Part shown: positions 34,451-42,155 of the stretch, one piece after another | Position numbering within the stretch: the first letter of the stretch is position 1 | Layout: each line of letters begins with the position of its first letter | Assembly (NCBI GenBank): GCA_022842065.1 | Contig: JALHQH010000072.1 | Location: 1 to 47,911, forward strand | Origin: Caldilineaceae bacterium | Lineage (GTDB): Bacteria > Chloroflexota > Anaerolineae > Caldilineales > Caldilineaceae | Length of the DNA: 47,911 nt | Direction: 5' to 3' | Translations under genes and position numbers: made by a program | The notes under the pieces: model-generated | Told to the model about the DNA's origin: nothing | Databases searched by the model: none | Seen by the model: the letters and a program-made list of their open reading frames with translations, nothing else

Positions 34451-34600
34451 AGGGGGTTGACATCCCGCCCCGTCGTCAACGCGCCCAGTGTGCAACCGGG
34501 CTAGCGAACAACGCCGGATACCCCCCTCCCTTAGCCGGGTTTACCCGGCGCTGTTCGCTAGCCCTGCGGCTTTAGCCCAGGGCGATCTTGTCAACCCCCT
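34451..34600. repeat. ~150 bp structured repeat element, copy 2
   Basis: The ends AGGGGGTTGACA (34451-34462) and TGTCAACCCCCT (34589-34600) are perfect 12 bp inverted repeats. A second stem, GGCTAGCGAACA with its complement, encloses an apical segment, CTCCCTTAGCCGG (34526-34538), inverted relative to copy 1 at 28143-28295. The right end supplies the TGA stop codon (34591-34593) of the sortase gene. Confidence 0.88.
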
Positions 34601-35391
34601 GCATTCCCGCTGAGCCACGATCCTGACTTATTCGCTTGATCCACCTGACTGATCTCCACCAACTCACTGGTAACCACTAATCGTTGACTATAGGTCTGGC
34701 GATTGCGATCCCAACTCCCCCGACAGGTGATCAAGTTCAAGCGACTCGCTAGGTCAAAACCAAAGATCGCCTTCAGCGGTGCTTTGTTATACGAATAACT
34801 CTGGCTGCCGGTGACCACATAGCGATAGCGGGTGCCGCTGACATCGGTGATGATAATCTCATCCCCTTTGACCAGTTTACCCAGATCCCAGAAGACGGCA
34901 CGGGAGGCGTCGGCTTTATCGAGATGCCCCGCCATGACGACGCTGCCATTTTCGCCGGGAATTGCGCCGTAGCTATACCAGGCGACATTGTTTGGATCAG
35001 TCGGTGTAGCCATCGCCCCATTCGCTTGTTCCCCGATTGCTTCAACGGCGGCATCGACGCCAATGGCGGGAATTTGCACTTGGACCGGGTAAGCTGCTTC
35101 CCGCGTAACCTTGTTACGTTGATTCCAGGCAGCAAAGGGATCGTCAGCGGTTGTGGTGATTGTCGTGGCGGTCGTGCTGGTCAGTGCGCTGGTCGAGTTG
35201 AGTGTCGCTGCGTCAAGCAGATTCGTTGCGACACCTTGGTCCCGTACGGTCAACACTGGCGTGCTTGATTCAATGTCACGCGCATAAAGAGTGCCAGGCA
35301 CGGTATATAACAAGGTGAACAGCAACAGCGAGATAAAAAATGTTAGCTGCTTGCGTAAATGCAATCGTTGGTTGAAATAAGTGCGGTTCAT
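34591..35391 (-). CDS. Class F-like sortase
   Basis: This 266-residue protein has an N-terminal membrane anchor (about 15-36), a Ser/Thr-rich linker (60-85) and a sortase beta-barrel with the catalytic triad H156 in VVMAGHLD, C223 in LNLITC and R237 in YSQRLVV. The PVQVQIPAIGVDAAV opening and NNVAWYSYGAIPG are typical of class E/F enzymes. It should join surface proteins to the cell envelope or to each other, but no LPxTG-type sorting signal was found in this window. GGAGG eight bases upstream supports ATG 35391. The stop codon lies within the terminal repeat of the structured element. It is downstream of the ferritin-like genes on the same strand. Confidence 0.88.
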   Translation of the reverse strand: MNRTYFNQRLHLRKQLTFFISLLLFTLLYTVPGTLYARDIESSTPVLTVRDQGVATNLLDAATLNSTSALTSTTATTITTTADDPFAAWNQRNKVTREAAYPVQVQIPAIGVDAAVEAIGEQANGAMATPTDPNNVAWYSYGAIPGENGSVVMAGHLDKADASRAVFWDLGKLVKGDEIIITDVSGTRYRYVVTGSQSYSYNKAPLKAIFGFDLASRLNLITCRGSWDRNRQTYSQRLVVTSELVEISQVDQANKSGSWLSGNAGG

Positions 35392-35402
35392 CAAGTCATC
35401 CT

Positions 35403-35486
35403 CCCATCCACGAAGAGACACAGAAGAGAGACGCTGATACAGCGTATGCCCTTCGTGTCTCTTTGTGTGCCTTCGTGGATCGTTTT
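35403..35486. repeat. Hairpin repeat between sortase and ferritin-like genes
   Basis: CCACGAAG, AGAGACAC and AGAAGAGAGACGC face GTGTCTC, TTTGTGTG and CTTCGTGG across a central GATACAGCGTAT. The arms consist of short GA/CA-rich units. It fills the 105-base gap between two genes on the same strand. Confidence 0.7.
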
Positions 35487-35496
35487 TACACCAATT

Positions 35497-36180
35497 TTAC
35501 TGCGAAAGTTGGGGACCAAAGCTGCGGGCAAAACCACCCAACCCGGTGCTGGGCATCTGCGTTGGCATCTCGGTCTGCTGCAAGATCGGGGTGATGACCT
35601 GCAACACCTCCGCCATCGTCTTGGCTTGACCAAAGGCCGGCGAGGGCGAAATCCCAATCAGATCAGCCAGGACGGCGGCATGTTGCGCCTCAACATTATG
35701 AATGCTGACCGCGGCAGTCAACAGGTCGTCGTTGTCGATCAGATTGGGGGCTTGGCCTAGATAGGCCGCCGCACCGAGCTCTTCCACCATCTGAAAATAC
35801 TCGAGCACTTCCGGCTCACTCTGGAAGGCTGGCCAGTTATAATTCTGTTGGGCCTGCACCGGCATCCCACCAAGGCTCTGGATGGTCTGCGTGAGGGCAT
35901 CGACATGGGCCGCTTCATGCGCCCCAAAACTCTGGAAGTAATCACGTGCGGTGCCAGTCACCAAGCCGGCGGCCAAAATCTCGCGGTAGGCGCGCGCCTC
36001 TAGATGTTCGAGCGTCAGGGCATAGTTCAAGATGTCAATGGTGGCGTTCCCGCTCTGGGCCAACGCACGCCCACCACCCATCCCCACATTGGTTGTCGCC
36101 AACGCACCGACCACTAAGGTTGCCGCGCTGACCCGTAGAAAATTACGGCGATTCATGCTGATTGTTTGTTGTGTATTCAT
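35497..36180 (-). CDS. Tat-exported ferritin-like domain protein, copy 1
   Basis: This 227-residue protein opens with a twin-arginine signal, NRRNFLRVSA then a hydrophobic stretch, with likely cleavage after RALAQ. The mature part is a four-helix ferritin-like bundle; candidate metal-binding helices read LEHLEARAYRE, EAAHVDAL, EELGAAAY and EAQHAAV, each giving Glu or Glu/His. It resembles the Ferritin_2/dessication-type family, whose function is mostly unknown; storage of iron or a redox role outside the membrane is possible. The Met/Pro-rich tail (TEMPTQMPSTG) is unlike copy 2. It is paralogous to the gene immediately upstream, so tandem duplication is likely. AGGAG supports the start. Confidence 0.85.
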   Translation of the reverse strand: MNTQQTISMNRRNFLRVSAATLVVGALATTNVGMGGGRALAQSGNATIDILNYALTLEHLEARAYREILAAGLVTGTARDYFQSFGAHEAAHVDALTQTIQSLGGMPVQAQQNYNWPAFQSEPEVLEYFQMVEELGAAAYLGQAPNLIDNDDLLTAAVSIHNVEAQHAAVLADLIGISPSPAFGQAKTMAEVLQVITPILQQTEMPTQMPSTGLGGFARSFGPQLSQ

Positions 36181-36213
36181 CACAGTTTCTCCTGTTTGTT
36201 GTTGTGTTGATAA

Positions 36214-36294
36214 TGTAAATCAGTAAATCGGTAAATCAGTAGGGAAGTGACGATTTCACCGATATACCGATTTACTGATTTACCTCCCTTCCTA
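36214..36294. repeat. Hairpin repeat of GTAAATCAGTAAATCG units
   Basis: GTAAATCAGTAAATCGG units face the complementary CCGATTTACTGATTTAC across GATTTCACC. Its right end takes in the TAG stop codon (36292-36294) of the second ferritin-like gene. It belongs to the same unit family as 3644-3745. Confidence 0.85.
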
Positions 36295-36903
36295 CTGCCC
36301 CAGAATCGGGTTGACGGTCTGGAGTACCTGGTCTACGCTCAGGCTGGAGGTGACGGCCGCAGGGACGGGATCGGTGCCAATGAGCAGGCGCACAATCGCG
36401 GCGTGACGCGCTTCGATCTGGACAATGCTGCCGGCGGCAGCTAGATAGTCGCGGTTCTGGATCGCTGCGGCGGCACCTTGATAGGCCCCAACGCCCAACT
36501 CTTCGGCGGTGCGGGCAAAGTTGAGAATATTGCCACGGTTGTCAAAGGCGGGGAAGTTGTAGCTCTCTAAGGCCTGGACCGGGTCGGCCCCGGCGGCGCT
36601 CAGTGCATTCGTCAGCGCGTCCACGTGGGCGGCTTCATGGGCACCAAAGCTCTGAAAATACTGTTGCTCTTTGCCGGTGAGAATGCCGGTCGCCAACATG
36701 TCGGTGTACATGCGCGCTTCCAGATGTTCCAACGTCAGCGCAAATTGGAGAATATCCACATCGCTCATGCCCTGGGCAAAGGCGCGCCCTAAACTAAACG
36801 GCGTGACCAACGCCGCTGCGCCACCGATCAACGAACCACGTACATAATTGCGGCGGGAGAGGGCAAAGTCCAAAATCTCGTTAACCTTCGTCTGCATATC
36901 CAT
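36292..36903 (-). CDS. Tat-exported ferritin-like domain protein, copy 2
   Basis: This 203-residue paralogue of the next gene has a Tat-like signal (LSRRNYVRGSLIGG, cleaved near AFAQ). It has the same helix motifs in the same order: LEHLEARMYTD, QYFQSFGAHEAAHVDAL, EELGVGAY and IEARHAAIV. The identical FQSFGAHEAAHVDAL block in the two copies confirms duplication. It ends at a compact DQVLQTVNPILG helix without the extra tail of copy 1. AGGA upstream of ATG 36903 supports the start. The two genes and the sortase gene run in the same direction, which may reflect shared expression of envelope proteins. Confidence 0.85.
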   Translation of the reverse strand: MDMQTKVNEILDFALSRRNYVRGSLIGGAAALVTPFSLGRAFAQGMSDVDILQFALTLEHLEARMYTDMLATGILTGKEQQYFQSFGAHEAAHVDALTNALSAAGADPVQALESYNFPAFDNRGNILNFARTAEELGVGAYQGAAAAIQNRDYLAAAGSIVQIEARHAAIVRLLIGTDPVPAAVTSSLSVDQVLQTVNPILGQ

Positions 36904-37103
36904 GCTCAAATCCTTTCAAACAATGAGTCAGCCGCCAACCGTAAACATAAAATATTGGGTTAGCTTGCGGCCGATTGTGATTAATTTCATTCTTCACCTA
37001 ATCTGACGCACGGTTGCGGGAAGTGGATCACATGAATTGCAAGTAGGCCTTGTGTGCCGCGTACGCGGCACGATATAGCGTACCCTTACGTGGCGGAAAA
37101 GGT

Positions 37104-37149
37104 AACACAAAAAGCCCGCCCACTCTTCAGTGGGCGGGCTTTTTGTGTT
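37104..37149. terminator. Strong bidirectional intrinsic terminator
   Basis: A 21 bp perfect stem (37104-37124 with 37129-37149, loop CTTC) has a GC-rich core AGCCCGCCCACT flanked by A- and T-runs on both sides. It lies between the glucan phosphorylase gene's end (37215) and the ferritin-like gene's start and ends minus-strand transcription of glgP. An 18-base perfect palindrome lies nearby at 37054-37071. The rest of the 311-base gap is non-coding. Confidence 0.92.
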
Positions 37150-37151
37150 TA

Positions 37152-37187
37152 TCGTGTACTGCGCATCAGGGGATGCGCAGTACACGA
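37152..37187. repeat. Palindromic repeat, copy 2
   Basis: TCGTGTACTGCGCATC (37152-37167) pairs perfectly with 37172-37187 around AGGG. It repeats the core of the palindrome at 25468-25513, so the sequence is a dispersed repeat. Confidence 0.9.
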
Positions 37188-37214
37188 AGATTTGCGGGTT
37201 TGCGGCCTTATCGA

Positions 37215-39767
37215 TTAAGCCCAGCGGCTGACACCGGTTTCGTAGGGATTGATCAGCCCATCGTGGGTGGGGCGGGCGCGCACGCCGACGAGAAAGACCC
37301 CGCTATCGGACGGGGTGAGCGCACCTTCAAAGAGCAACGCGCCATCATGCTGACCGACCCCTTGCATGGGGACCACTTCCGGGGCCACCAGTTGACCACG
37401 CCCATCTTGGGCACCGGTGATCAACTCGACCGCGACTTGACTGGCCGAGACGCCATTGAGCCAGAGCCGGGCACGCACCTGTAAGGCTTCGCCGACGGTA
37501 AGCTGCGGGCTGCCGCCCATTTCGGCCTGCAGGTGGATCGCTTGCCACTGTTGCGCTAAGTTACGCTTCCACGCCGACACTTCGCGGGCAAGTTGGAAGT
37601 TATTTGCCTGGTAGCGTTGACCGCTCACCGCAGCGGGCAGATAAAAGAGTTCGGTGTAATCTTTGACCATGCGACGCATGCTAAAAGCGGGGGCACAGGA
37701 GCGAATCGCATTTTTCATCGCTTGCACCCAGCCACCGGGCACGCCATGATTATCGCGACTGTAAAAGAGCGGGACAATCTGATCTTCGAGCGTGGTGTAG
37801 AGATCCTCGACATCGGCGTCATCTTGCGTTGCCTCATCCTTGTATTCGCGCTCTTCGCCAATCGACCAGCCATTGTCACCATCGTAGCCTTCCACCCACC
37901 AGCCATCCAACACGCTAAAGTTGGGAATACCACAGAGCGCCGCCTTCTGGCCACTGGTGCCGCTCGCTTCATGGGGCCGCCGTGGGTTGTTGAGCCAGAC
38001 ATCGACGCCGGCGATCAAATGGCGGGCGACATTCATGTCGTAGTTCTCGACAAAGACAATTTTGCCGCTAAACTCAGGGCGTTGGCTGATTTCGTAAATG
38101 TGTTGAATCAGCCCCTTGCCCGGCTCGTCGGCGGGATGGGCCTTGCCGCTAAAGACAATCTGGACAGGCCGTTCAGGGTTATTGAGCAGACGCAGCAGCC
38201 GCGCTTCATCTTTGAAGATCAGGGTCGCGCGCTTGTAAGTAGCAAAACGGCGAGCAAAACCCAGGGTGAGGGCGTGCGGGTTGAGCAGCGTTTCTGCTTC
38301 ATGAATGCGCCGCGGCCCTTCGCCATAACGCAAATATTGACGGCGCATGCGATCACGGACCATCTCGACCATGATCTCTTTGCGCGCCTCGTGGATCGCC
38401 CACAACTCACCGTCGGGTACTGTGTCCAGCGCGGCCCAAGTGGCAGGGTCATCAACTTTTTCCAGCCAGTCGGCGGGCAAATATTGGGTGTAGAGCTCCT
38501 TGAGTTCTTTGGCCAGCCACGTTTTGGTATGGACCCCATTGGTAATGTGCCCAATCGGGGTCTGCGCAATTGGGGTGTTGGGCCAGAGGAATTGCCACAT
38601 CTCCCGGCTGACTTCGCCATGCAGCTTGCTGACGCCGTTGGCGTAGGCACTCAGGCGGATCGCCAGCACGGTCATGCTGTACTGGGGCCCCCACGGCAAT
38701 TCTTGGCGGGCAAAGCCGATAAATCGATCACGATCGATGCCGAGTTGCCCCCAATATTGCCAGAAGAATTTTTCGACCAGCTCAAAGGCGAAGGAATCAT
38801 TGCCAGCGGGGACAGGGGTATGGGTGGTGAAAAGGGTATTCGACCGCACCGATTCGGCCGCCTCGTCAAAGGTGAGTCCCTTGCCTTGCACCAGCTCGCG
38901 GATGCGTTCTAGACCCAAGAAGGCACTGTGCCCTTCGTTCATATGCCAGATCGCCGGGGTATAACCAAGGGCGCGCACGGCGCGTACGCCCCCAATCCCC
39001 AACACCACTTCCTGGCTGATGCGCATTTCGCGATCGCCACCATAAAGGCGTGCGCTCAACTCGCGATCCTGGGGCGCATTGCGTGACACATCGGTATCCA
39101 TCAAAAAGATCGGAATGCGCCCGACCTGAATGCGCCAAACTTTGGCATAGACCGTGCGACCGGGCAGGTCAACATGGATCAGCACTTCGTTGCCCTGGGG
39201 ATCGAGCGCCGCAGTGACCGGCATCTCGGCAAAGTCGATCTTTTCATATTCGGCCTGTTGGCGACCAGCCGGGTCGATGCGTTGGGTAAAGTAGCCTTGG
39301 GGGTAAAGGAAACCGACACCGATAAAGGGTAGGTTGAGATCGCTCGCCTCTTTACAGTGATCACCGCTGAGCACACCAAGGCCACCGCTATAGATGGGTA
39401 ATGCTTCATGCAGGCCGAACTCGGCGCTAAAATAGGCGATCACCTGGTCGCGCTTGTCCCCATGCGTTTCGCCAAACCAGCCCAGGGTAGTCGGGGCCAG
39501 GTATTCATCAAAGGCCGCCAAAACGGCTTGGTAATCATGCAAATAGGCACTGTCGGCGGCCACGGTATCCAACCGCTGTTGATGCACATTGCGTAGAAAT
39601 TTGACGGGATTGTGATTGGTTGCAGCCCAGAGCTCACCATCAATCTGCGCATAGAGCGCCTGGGCATCGGGTTCCCAACTCCACCAGAGGTTGTAGGCAA
39701 GTTCTTGTAAACGGGTGATGGCAGCGGGTAGTTTGGGAAAGACCGAGACTTTACTGATGAATTTCAT
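37215..39767 (-). CDS. glgP: Alpha-glucan (glycogen) phosphorylase
   Basis: This 850-residue GT35 enzyme releases glucose 1-phosphate from alpha-1,4-glucan. The N-terminus (KLPAAITRLQELAYNLWWSW) is the DUF3417 domain that marks the short bacterial/archaeal phosphorylase type. The catalytic core includes SAEFGLHEALPIYSGGLGVLSGD split around residue 125, the THTPVPAGND stretch, and the cofactor lysine K608 in EASGTSGQKAAL with DGWWVEGY downstream. The C-terminal ~130 residues form an extra beta-rich domain. AAGGAG upstream supports the ATG. It is monocistronic and ends at the intrinsic terminator at 37104-37149. It mobilises storage glucan; no other glg gene is in the window. Confidence 0.95.
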   Translation of the reverse strand: MKFISKVSVFPKLPAAITRLQELAYNLWWSWEPDAQALYAQIDGELWAATNHNPVKFLRNVHQQRLDTVAADSAYLHDYQAVLAAFDEYLAPTTLGWFGETHGDKRDQVIAYFSAEFGLHEALPIYSGGLGVLSGDHCKEASDLNLPFIGVGFLYPQGYFTQRIDPAGRQQAEYEKIDFAEMPVTAALDPQGNEVLIHVDLPGRTVYAKVWRIQVGRIPIFLMDTDVSRNAPQDRELSARLYGGDREMRISQEVVLGIGGVRAVRALGYTPAIWHMNEGHSAFLGLERIRELVQGKGLTFDEAAESVRSNTLFTTHTPVPAGNDSFAFELVEKFFWQYWGQLGIDRDRFIGFARQELPWGPQYSMTVLAIRLSAYANGVSKLHGEVSREMWQFLWPNTPIAQTPIGHITNGVHTKTWLAKELKELYTQYLPADWLEKVDDPATWAALDTVPDGELWAIHEARKEIMVEMVRDRMRRQYLRYGEGPRRIHEAETLLNPHALTLGFARRFATYKRATLIFKDEARLLRLLNNPERPVQIVFSGKAHPADEPGKGLIQHIYEISQRPEFSGKIVFVENYDMNVARHLIAGVDVWLNNPRRPHEASGTSGQKAALCGIPNFSVLDGWWVEGYDGDNGWSIGEEREYKDEATQDDADVEDLYTTLEDQIVPLFYSRDNHGVPGGWVQAMKNAIRSCAPAFSMRRMVKDYTELFYLPAAVSGQRYQANNFQLAREVSAWKRNLAQQWQAIHLQAEMGGSPQLTVGEALQVRARLWLNGVSASQVAVELITGAQDGRGQLVAPEVVPMQGVGQHDGALLFEGALTPSDSGVFLVGVRARPTHDGLINPYETGVSRWA

Positions 39768-39892
39768 GACAAAAATTACTCCTTTTGTGCCGGCGCATCA
39801 ATAATTAACGCAAGCGGTTGCACAATTTTGTTTGTCATTATTGTACTTGAATTTGACCGAAAAGAGCTAATCGAGCGGGGGGATAGGATGAC

Positions 39893-40030
39893 AAGGTGAA
39901 GGGGTGAAGGGGTGAAGGGGTGACACGCGCCGTAGGGAGCACCCGACGAGACACGAGACATAAAGCAGTCTAACCTCCCCATCTTGTATCTCTCTATCTC
40001 TTGTCACCCCTTCACCCCTTCACCCTGTCA
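39893..40030. repeat. Hairpin repeat of GTGAAGGG units
   Basis: GTGAAGGG units (about 39896-39922) pair with CACCCCTTCACC units (about 40004-40028) across an 80-base centre. The gap lies between two genes on the same strand. It belongs to the unit family seen at 22463-22556. Confidence 0.85.
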
Positions 40031-40034
40031 CGCA

Positions 40035-41396
40035 TTACGCCAATGCGCGCAGCCGGGGGGTGAAGAAGAGAATCACCGCAGAGAGGATAAAGGCGATGCA
40101 AGCACTAGTGAAGATGGTCATACTTAGGTTCCACCGTTCGGCAATCGCGCCCATGGCCAGGTTACCAAAGGGGGTAAAACCAAAGAAGGTGAGGGTATAG
40201 AGGCTCATCACGCGGCCCCGCATCTCGTCGGTGATCGAGCGCTGGAGCAGGGTGTTGATCAAGGTGAACTGGCTCATAAAGCCCATGCCGAGAAAGATGG
40301 CCAATCCCAAGGCGATGGTGTAGTTGTGGTTGAGTGAAAAGAGGCAAAGCGCGACCGGGAAGGCCAAGGCGGCGTAACTCAACCAGCGGCCGCGATAACC
40401 GCTGTCGCCATAGCGGGCGATCAGGAAGGCGGTAATAATCGCTCCAACGCCCGTGGCCGTGTTGAGCGCGCCAAAGGCAGTTGGCCCTTGCTGCAACACT
40501 TCATCGACAAAGGCAGGCAACACCGTACTGTAGGTGATGCCAAAGAGGCTGAGTACAAAGGCAAGGGCAAGCAGGGCGCGCACTTCGATAATGCTATTGG
40601 CATAGGTCACCCCGCTAACCAATTGCGCCCACGGCGAAAGGGTCGATTTATGTACCTCGTGCGCGGGAATCCGCATGGCGAGCAAACTGATGATCACGGC
40701 CAGAAAGGTGAGCCCATTCCAAAAGAAGCACCAGCCAGCCCCAACCGCGGCCAGTAAAATCCCCCCAACCGCAGGCCCCAGAACGCGCGAGCCGTTAAAG
40801 GTCATCGAATTAAGCGCGATGGCATTGGAGAGATCTTCGCGCCCAACCATCTGCACCACAAAGGCTTGGCGCGCCGGCCCATCAAAAGCGTTGACCACCC
40901 CCAAGCCCACCGCCAATAGCACCACATGCCAGACCTGTACCACGCCCGCAAAGGTGAGCGCGGAAAGAATCAGGGCCAGCAGCATCGACACACTTTGGGT
41001 GATCACCATGAGCTTGCGCAGCGGCACCCGATCAACCACGACACCCCCCCACGGCGTAATCAACAGCGCGGGCAATGCCGCGGCAAAACCCACAACCCCT
41101 AGCGCCAACTCAGATTTGCTCAACTGATAGACCAGCCAACCTTGGGCAATAATCTGCATCCAGGTGCCGATGCCAGAGATCAGCTGGCCAAAGACATAGA
41201 GGCGAAAGTTGGGGTGGCGCATGGCCGAAAAAGTTTTCGGCACCCGAAACTGCCGCGCCCGCAAAGGAAATTCCGCGACGGACAAGTCAGGGAGGCGGGG
41301 TGGGTTGATTTCTGCGGCAGCTCGATCATCCTGGTTGCCCACAATCGGAGCAACCAGATTTGACCCTTCGGCACGGGCCGCATGCTCTTTCTCCAT
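40035..41396 (-). CDS. MFS transporter (MFS_3 / enterobactin exporter-like)
   Basis: This protein of about 453 residues has a ~45-residue hydrophilic N-terminal extension and then the [24 protein letters not shown]-like opening typical of the MFS_3 group, twelve helices and a motif A-like [13 protein letters not shown]. It likely exports a drug or metabolite. GGAG lies nine bases before ATG 41396; an in-frame ATG five codons upstream has no ribosome site. The MarR gene lies upstream on the same strand (about 120 bases), which is the classic regulator-exporter pairing, so the MarR protein probably represses it. Confidence 0.85.
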   Translation of the reverse strand: [453 protein letters not shown]

Positions 41397-41448
41397 GGGA
41401 AAAAGCTCCATTTCTAGGGCAAGGTAGACGGGAAGCAGGGACAGGTGG

Positions 41449-41546
41449 ACAAGTAAACAGGTAGATCGGTAGATCGGTAAATCGGTACTTGTCTACCGAT
41501 TTACCGATCTACTGCTTCAAGCGGACCGATCTACTGCTTCAAGCGG
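41449..41546. repeat. Hairpin of ATCGGTAG units with a 22 bp tandem duplication
   Basis: GTAGATCGGTAGATCGGTAA units at about 41460-41485 face TACCGATTTACCGATCTAC at about 41493-41511. A 22 bp segment occurs twice in direct succession, at 41503-41524 and 41525-41546, reaching into the end of the MarR gene. The unit family is that of 3644-3745. Confidence 0.85.
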
Positions 41547-42014
41547 TGGGCCAGTGTCATCAAAGTGACTATCTGTTTTGGCGCGGGTGAGCATCAGGCG
41601 TAGGGCTTGCAAGGCATCGATGACCTGTTGCCGCTCTTCGGGGGCGAGCCGGGTGACGGTCTCGGCCAGGCTTGCTTGCGCGCCCTGACGGACAGTGGTG
41701 AGCAGCGTTTCGCCTTTGTCAGTCAGTTGTAGGGCAATATAGCGCCGATCGGTGGGGGATGACGTGCGGTGAACCAACTCGCGATCAACCAAATTGCTGA
41801 CTTGGGTGGAAGTAGAAGGCAGGGTCAGCCCTACATAATCAGCCACTGCGGAGAGGGGCGCACCAGGATTACCGGCGAGAAAAGCCAGAATGCGCAACTG
41901 CATGACAGAGAGATCCGGCCCGCGCCGACTGCGCACATGACGCCGAATCTCTTGCATCACTTCGGGGATCACCTCGATCAGGGCATGGGCACAATCATCG
42001 GCTGTGGGCGTCAT
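41517..42014 (-). CDS. MarR family transcriptional regulator
   Basis: This 165-residue protein has the MarR winged helix: SVMQLRILAFLAGNPG, the recognition segment TLPSTSTQVSNLVDRELVHR (split across the helix pair) and the wing SPTDRRYIALQLTDKG, followed by a C-terminal dimerisation helix. It is likely a repressor of the adjacent MFS exporter gene and of itself, released by a small ligand. Its end is altered by a 22 bp tandem duplication: with a single copy the frame would stop at TAG after ...AVDR, whereas it now reads on to RSA and a TGA. A strong promoter and a palindrome lie just upstream. Confidence 0.9.
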   Translation of the reverse strand: MTPTADDCAHALIEVIPEVMQEIRRHVRSRRGPDLSVMQLRILAFLAGNPGAPLSAVADYVGLTLPSTSTQVSNLVDRELVHRTSSPTDRRYIALQLTDKGETLLTTVRQGAQASLAETVTRLAPEERQQVIDALQALRLMLTRAKTDSHFDDTGPPLEAVDRSA

Positions 42015-42034
42015 CGCTCTTCTTGCTGCTTATT

Positions 42035-42049
42035 TAGTATTTCAAACTA
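42035..42049 (-). promoter_or_regulatory. Candidate MarR operator
   Basis: The 15-base TAGTATTTCAAACTA has TAGT/ACTA-type dyad ends and lies about 20 bases before the MarR start codon, downstream of the promoter at 42073-42101. Two CGAAGTAT direct repeats sit between. MarR proteins often bind such sites to repress their own operon. Confidence 0.5.
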
Positions 42050-42072
42050 TTTGACGAACGAAGTATGGACGA

Positions 42073-42101
42073 AGTATAGAGGAGAGCTGTTTGCTTGTCA
42101 A
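42073..42101 (-). promoter_or_regulatory. Strong promoter of the marR-MFS operon
   Basis: On the minus strand TTGACA (42101-42096) and TATACT (42078-42073) are 17 bases apart, close to consensus. Transcription would start near 42066, about 50 bases before the MarR ATG. Confidence 0.75.
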
Positions 42102-42155
42102 ACAACCAAAATGCGCGGGGCGCACATGCCGCGTCCTGGCCGCACAGCTTACCAC

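Noticed and set aside
37593..38912. A 439-codon plus-strand frame inside glgP
   Set aside because: It is the antisense shadow of a well-supported phosphorylase; the translation has no domain pattern.
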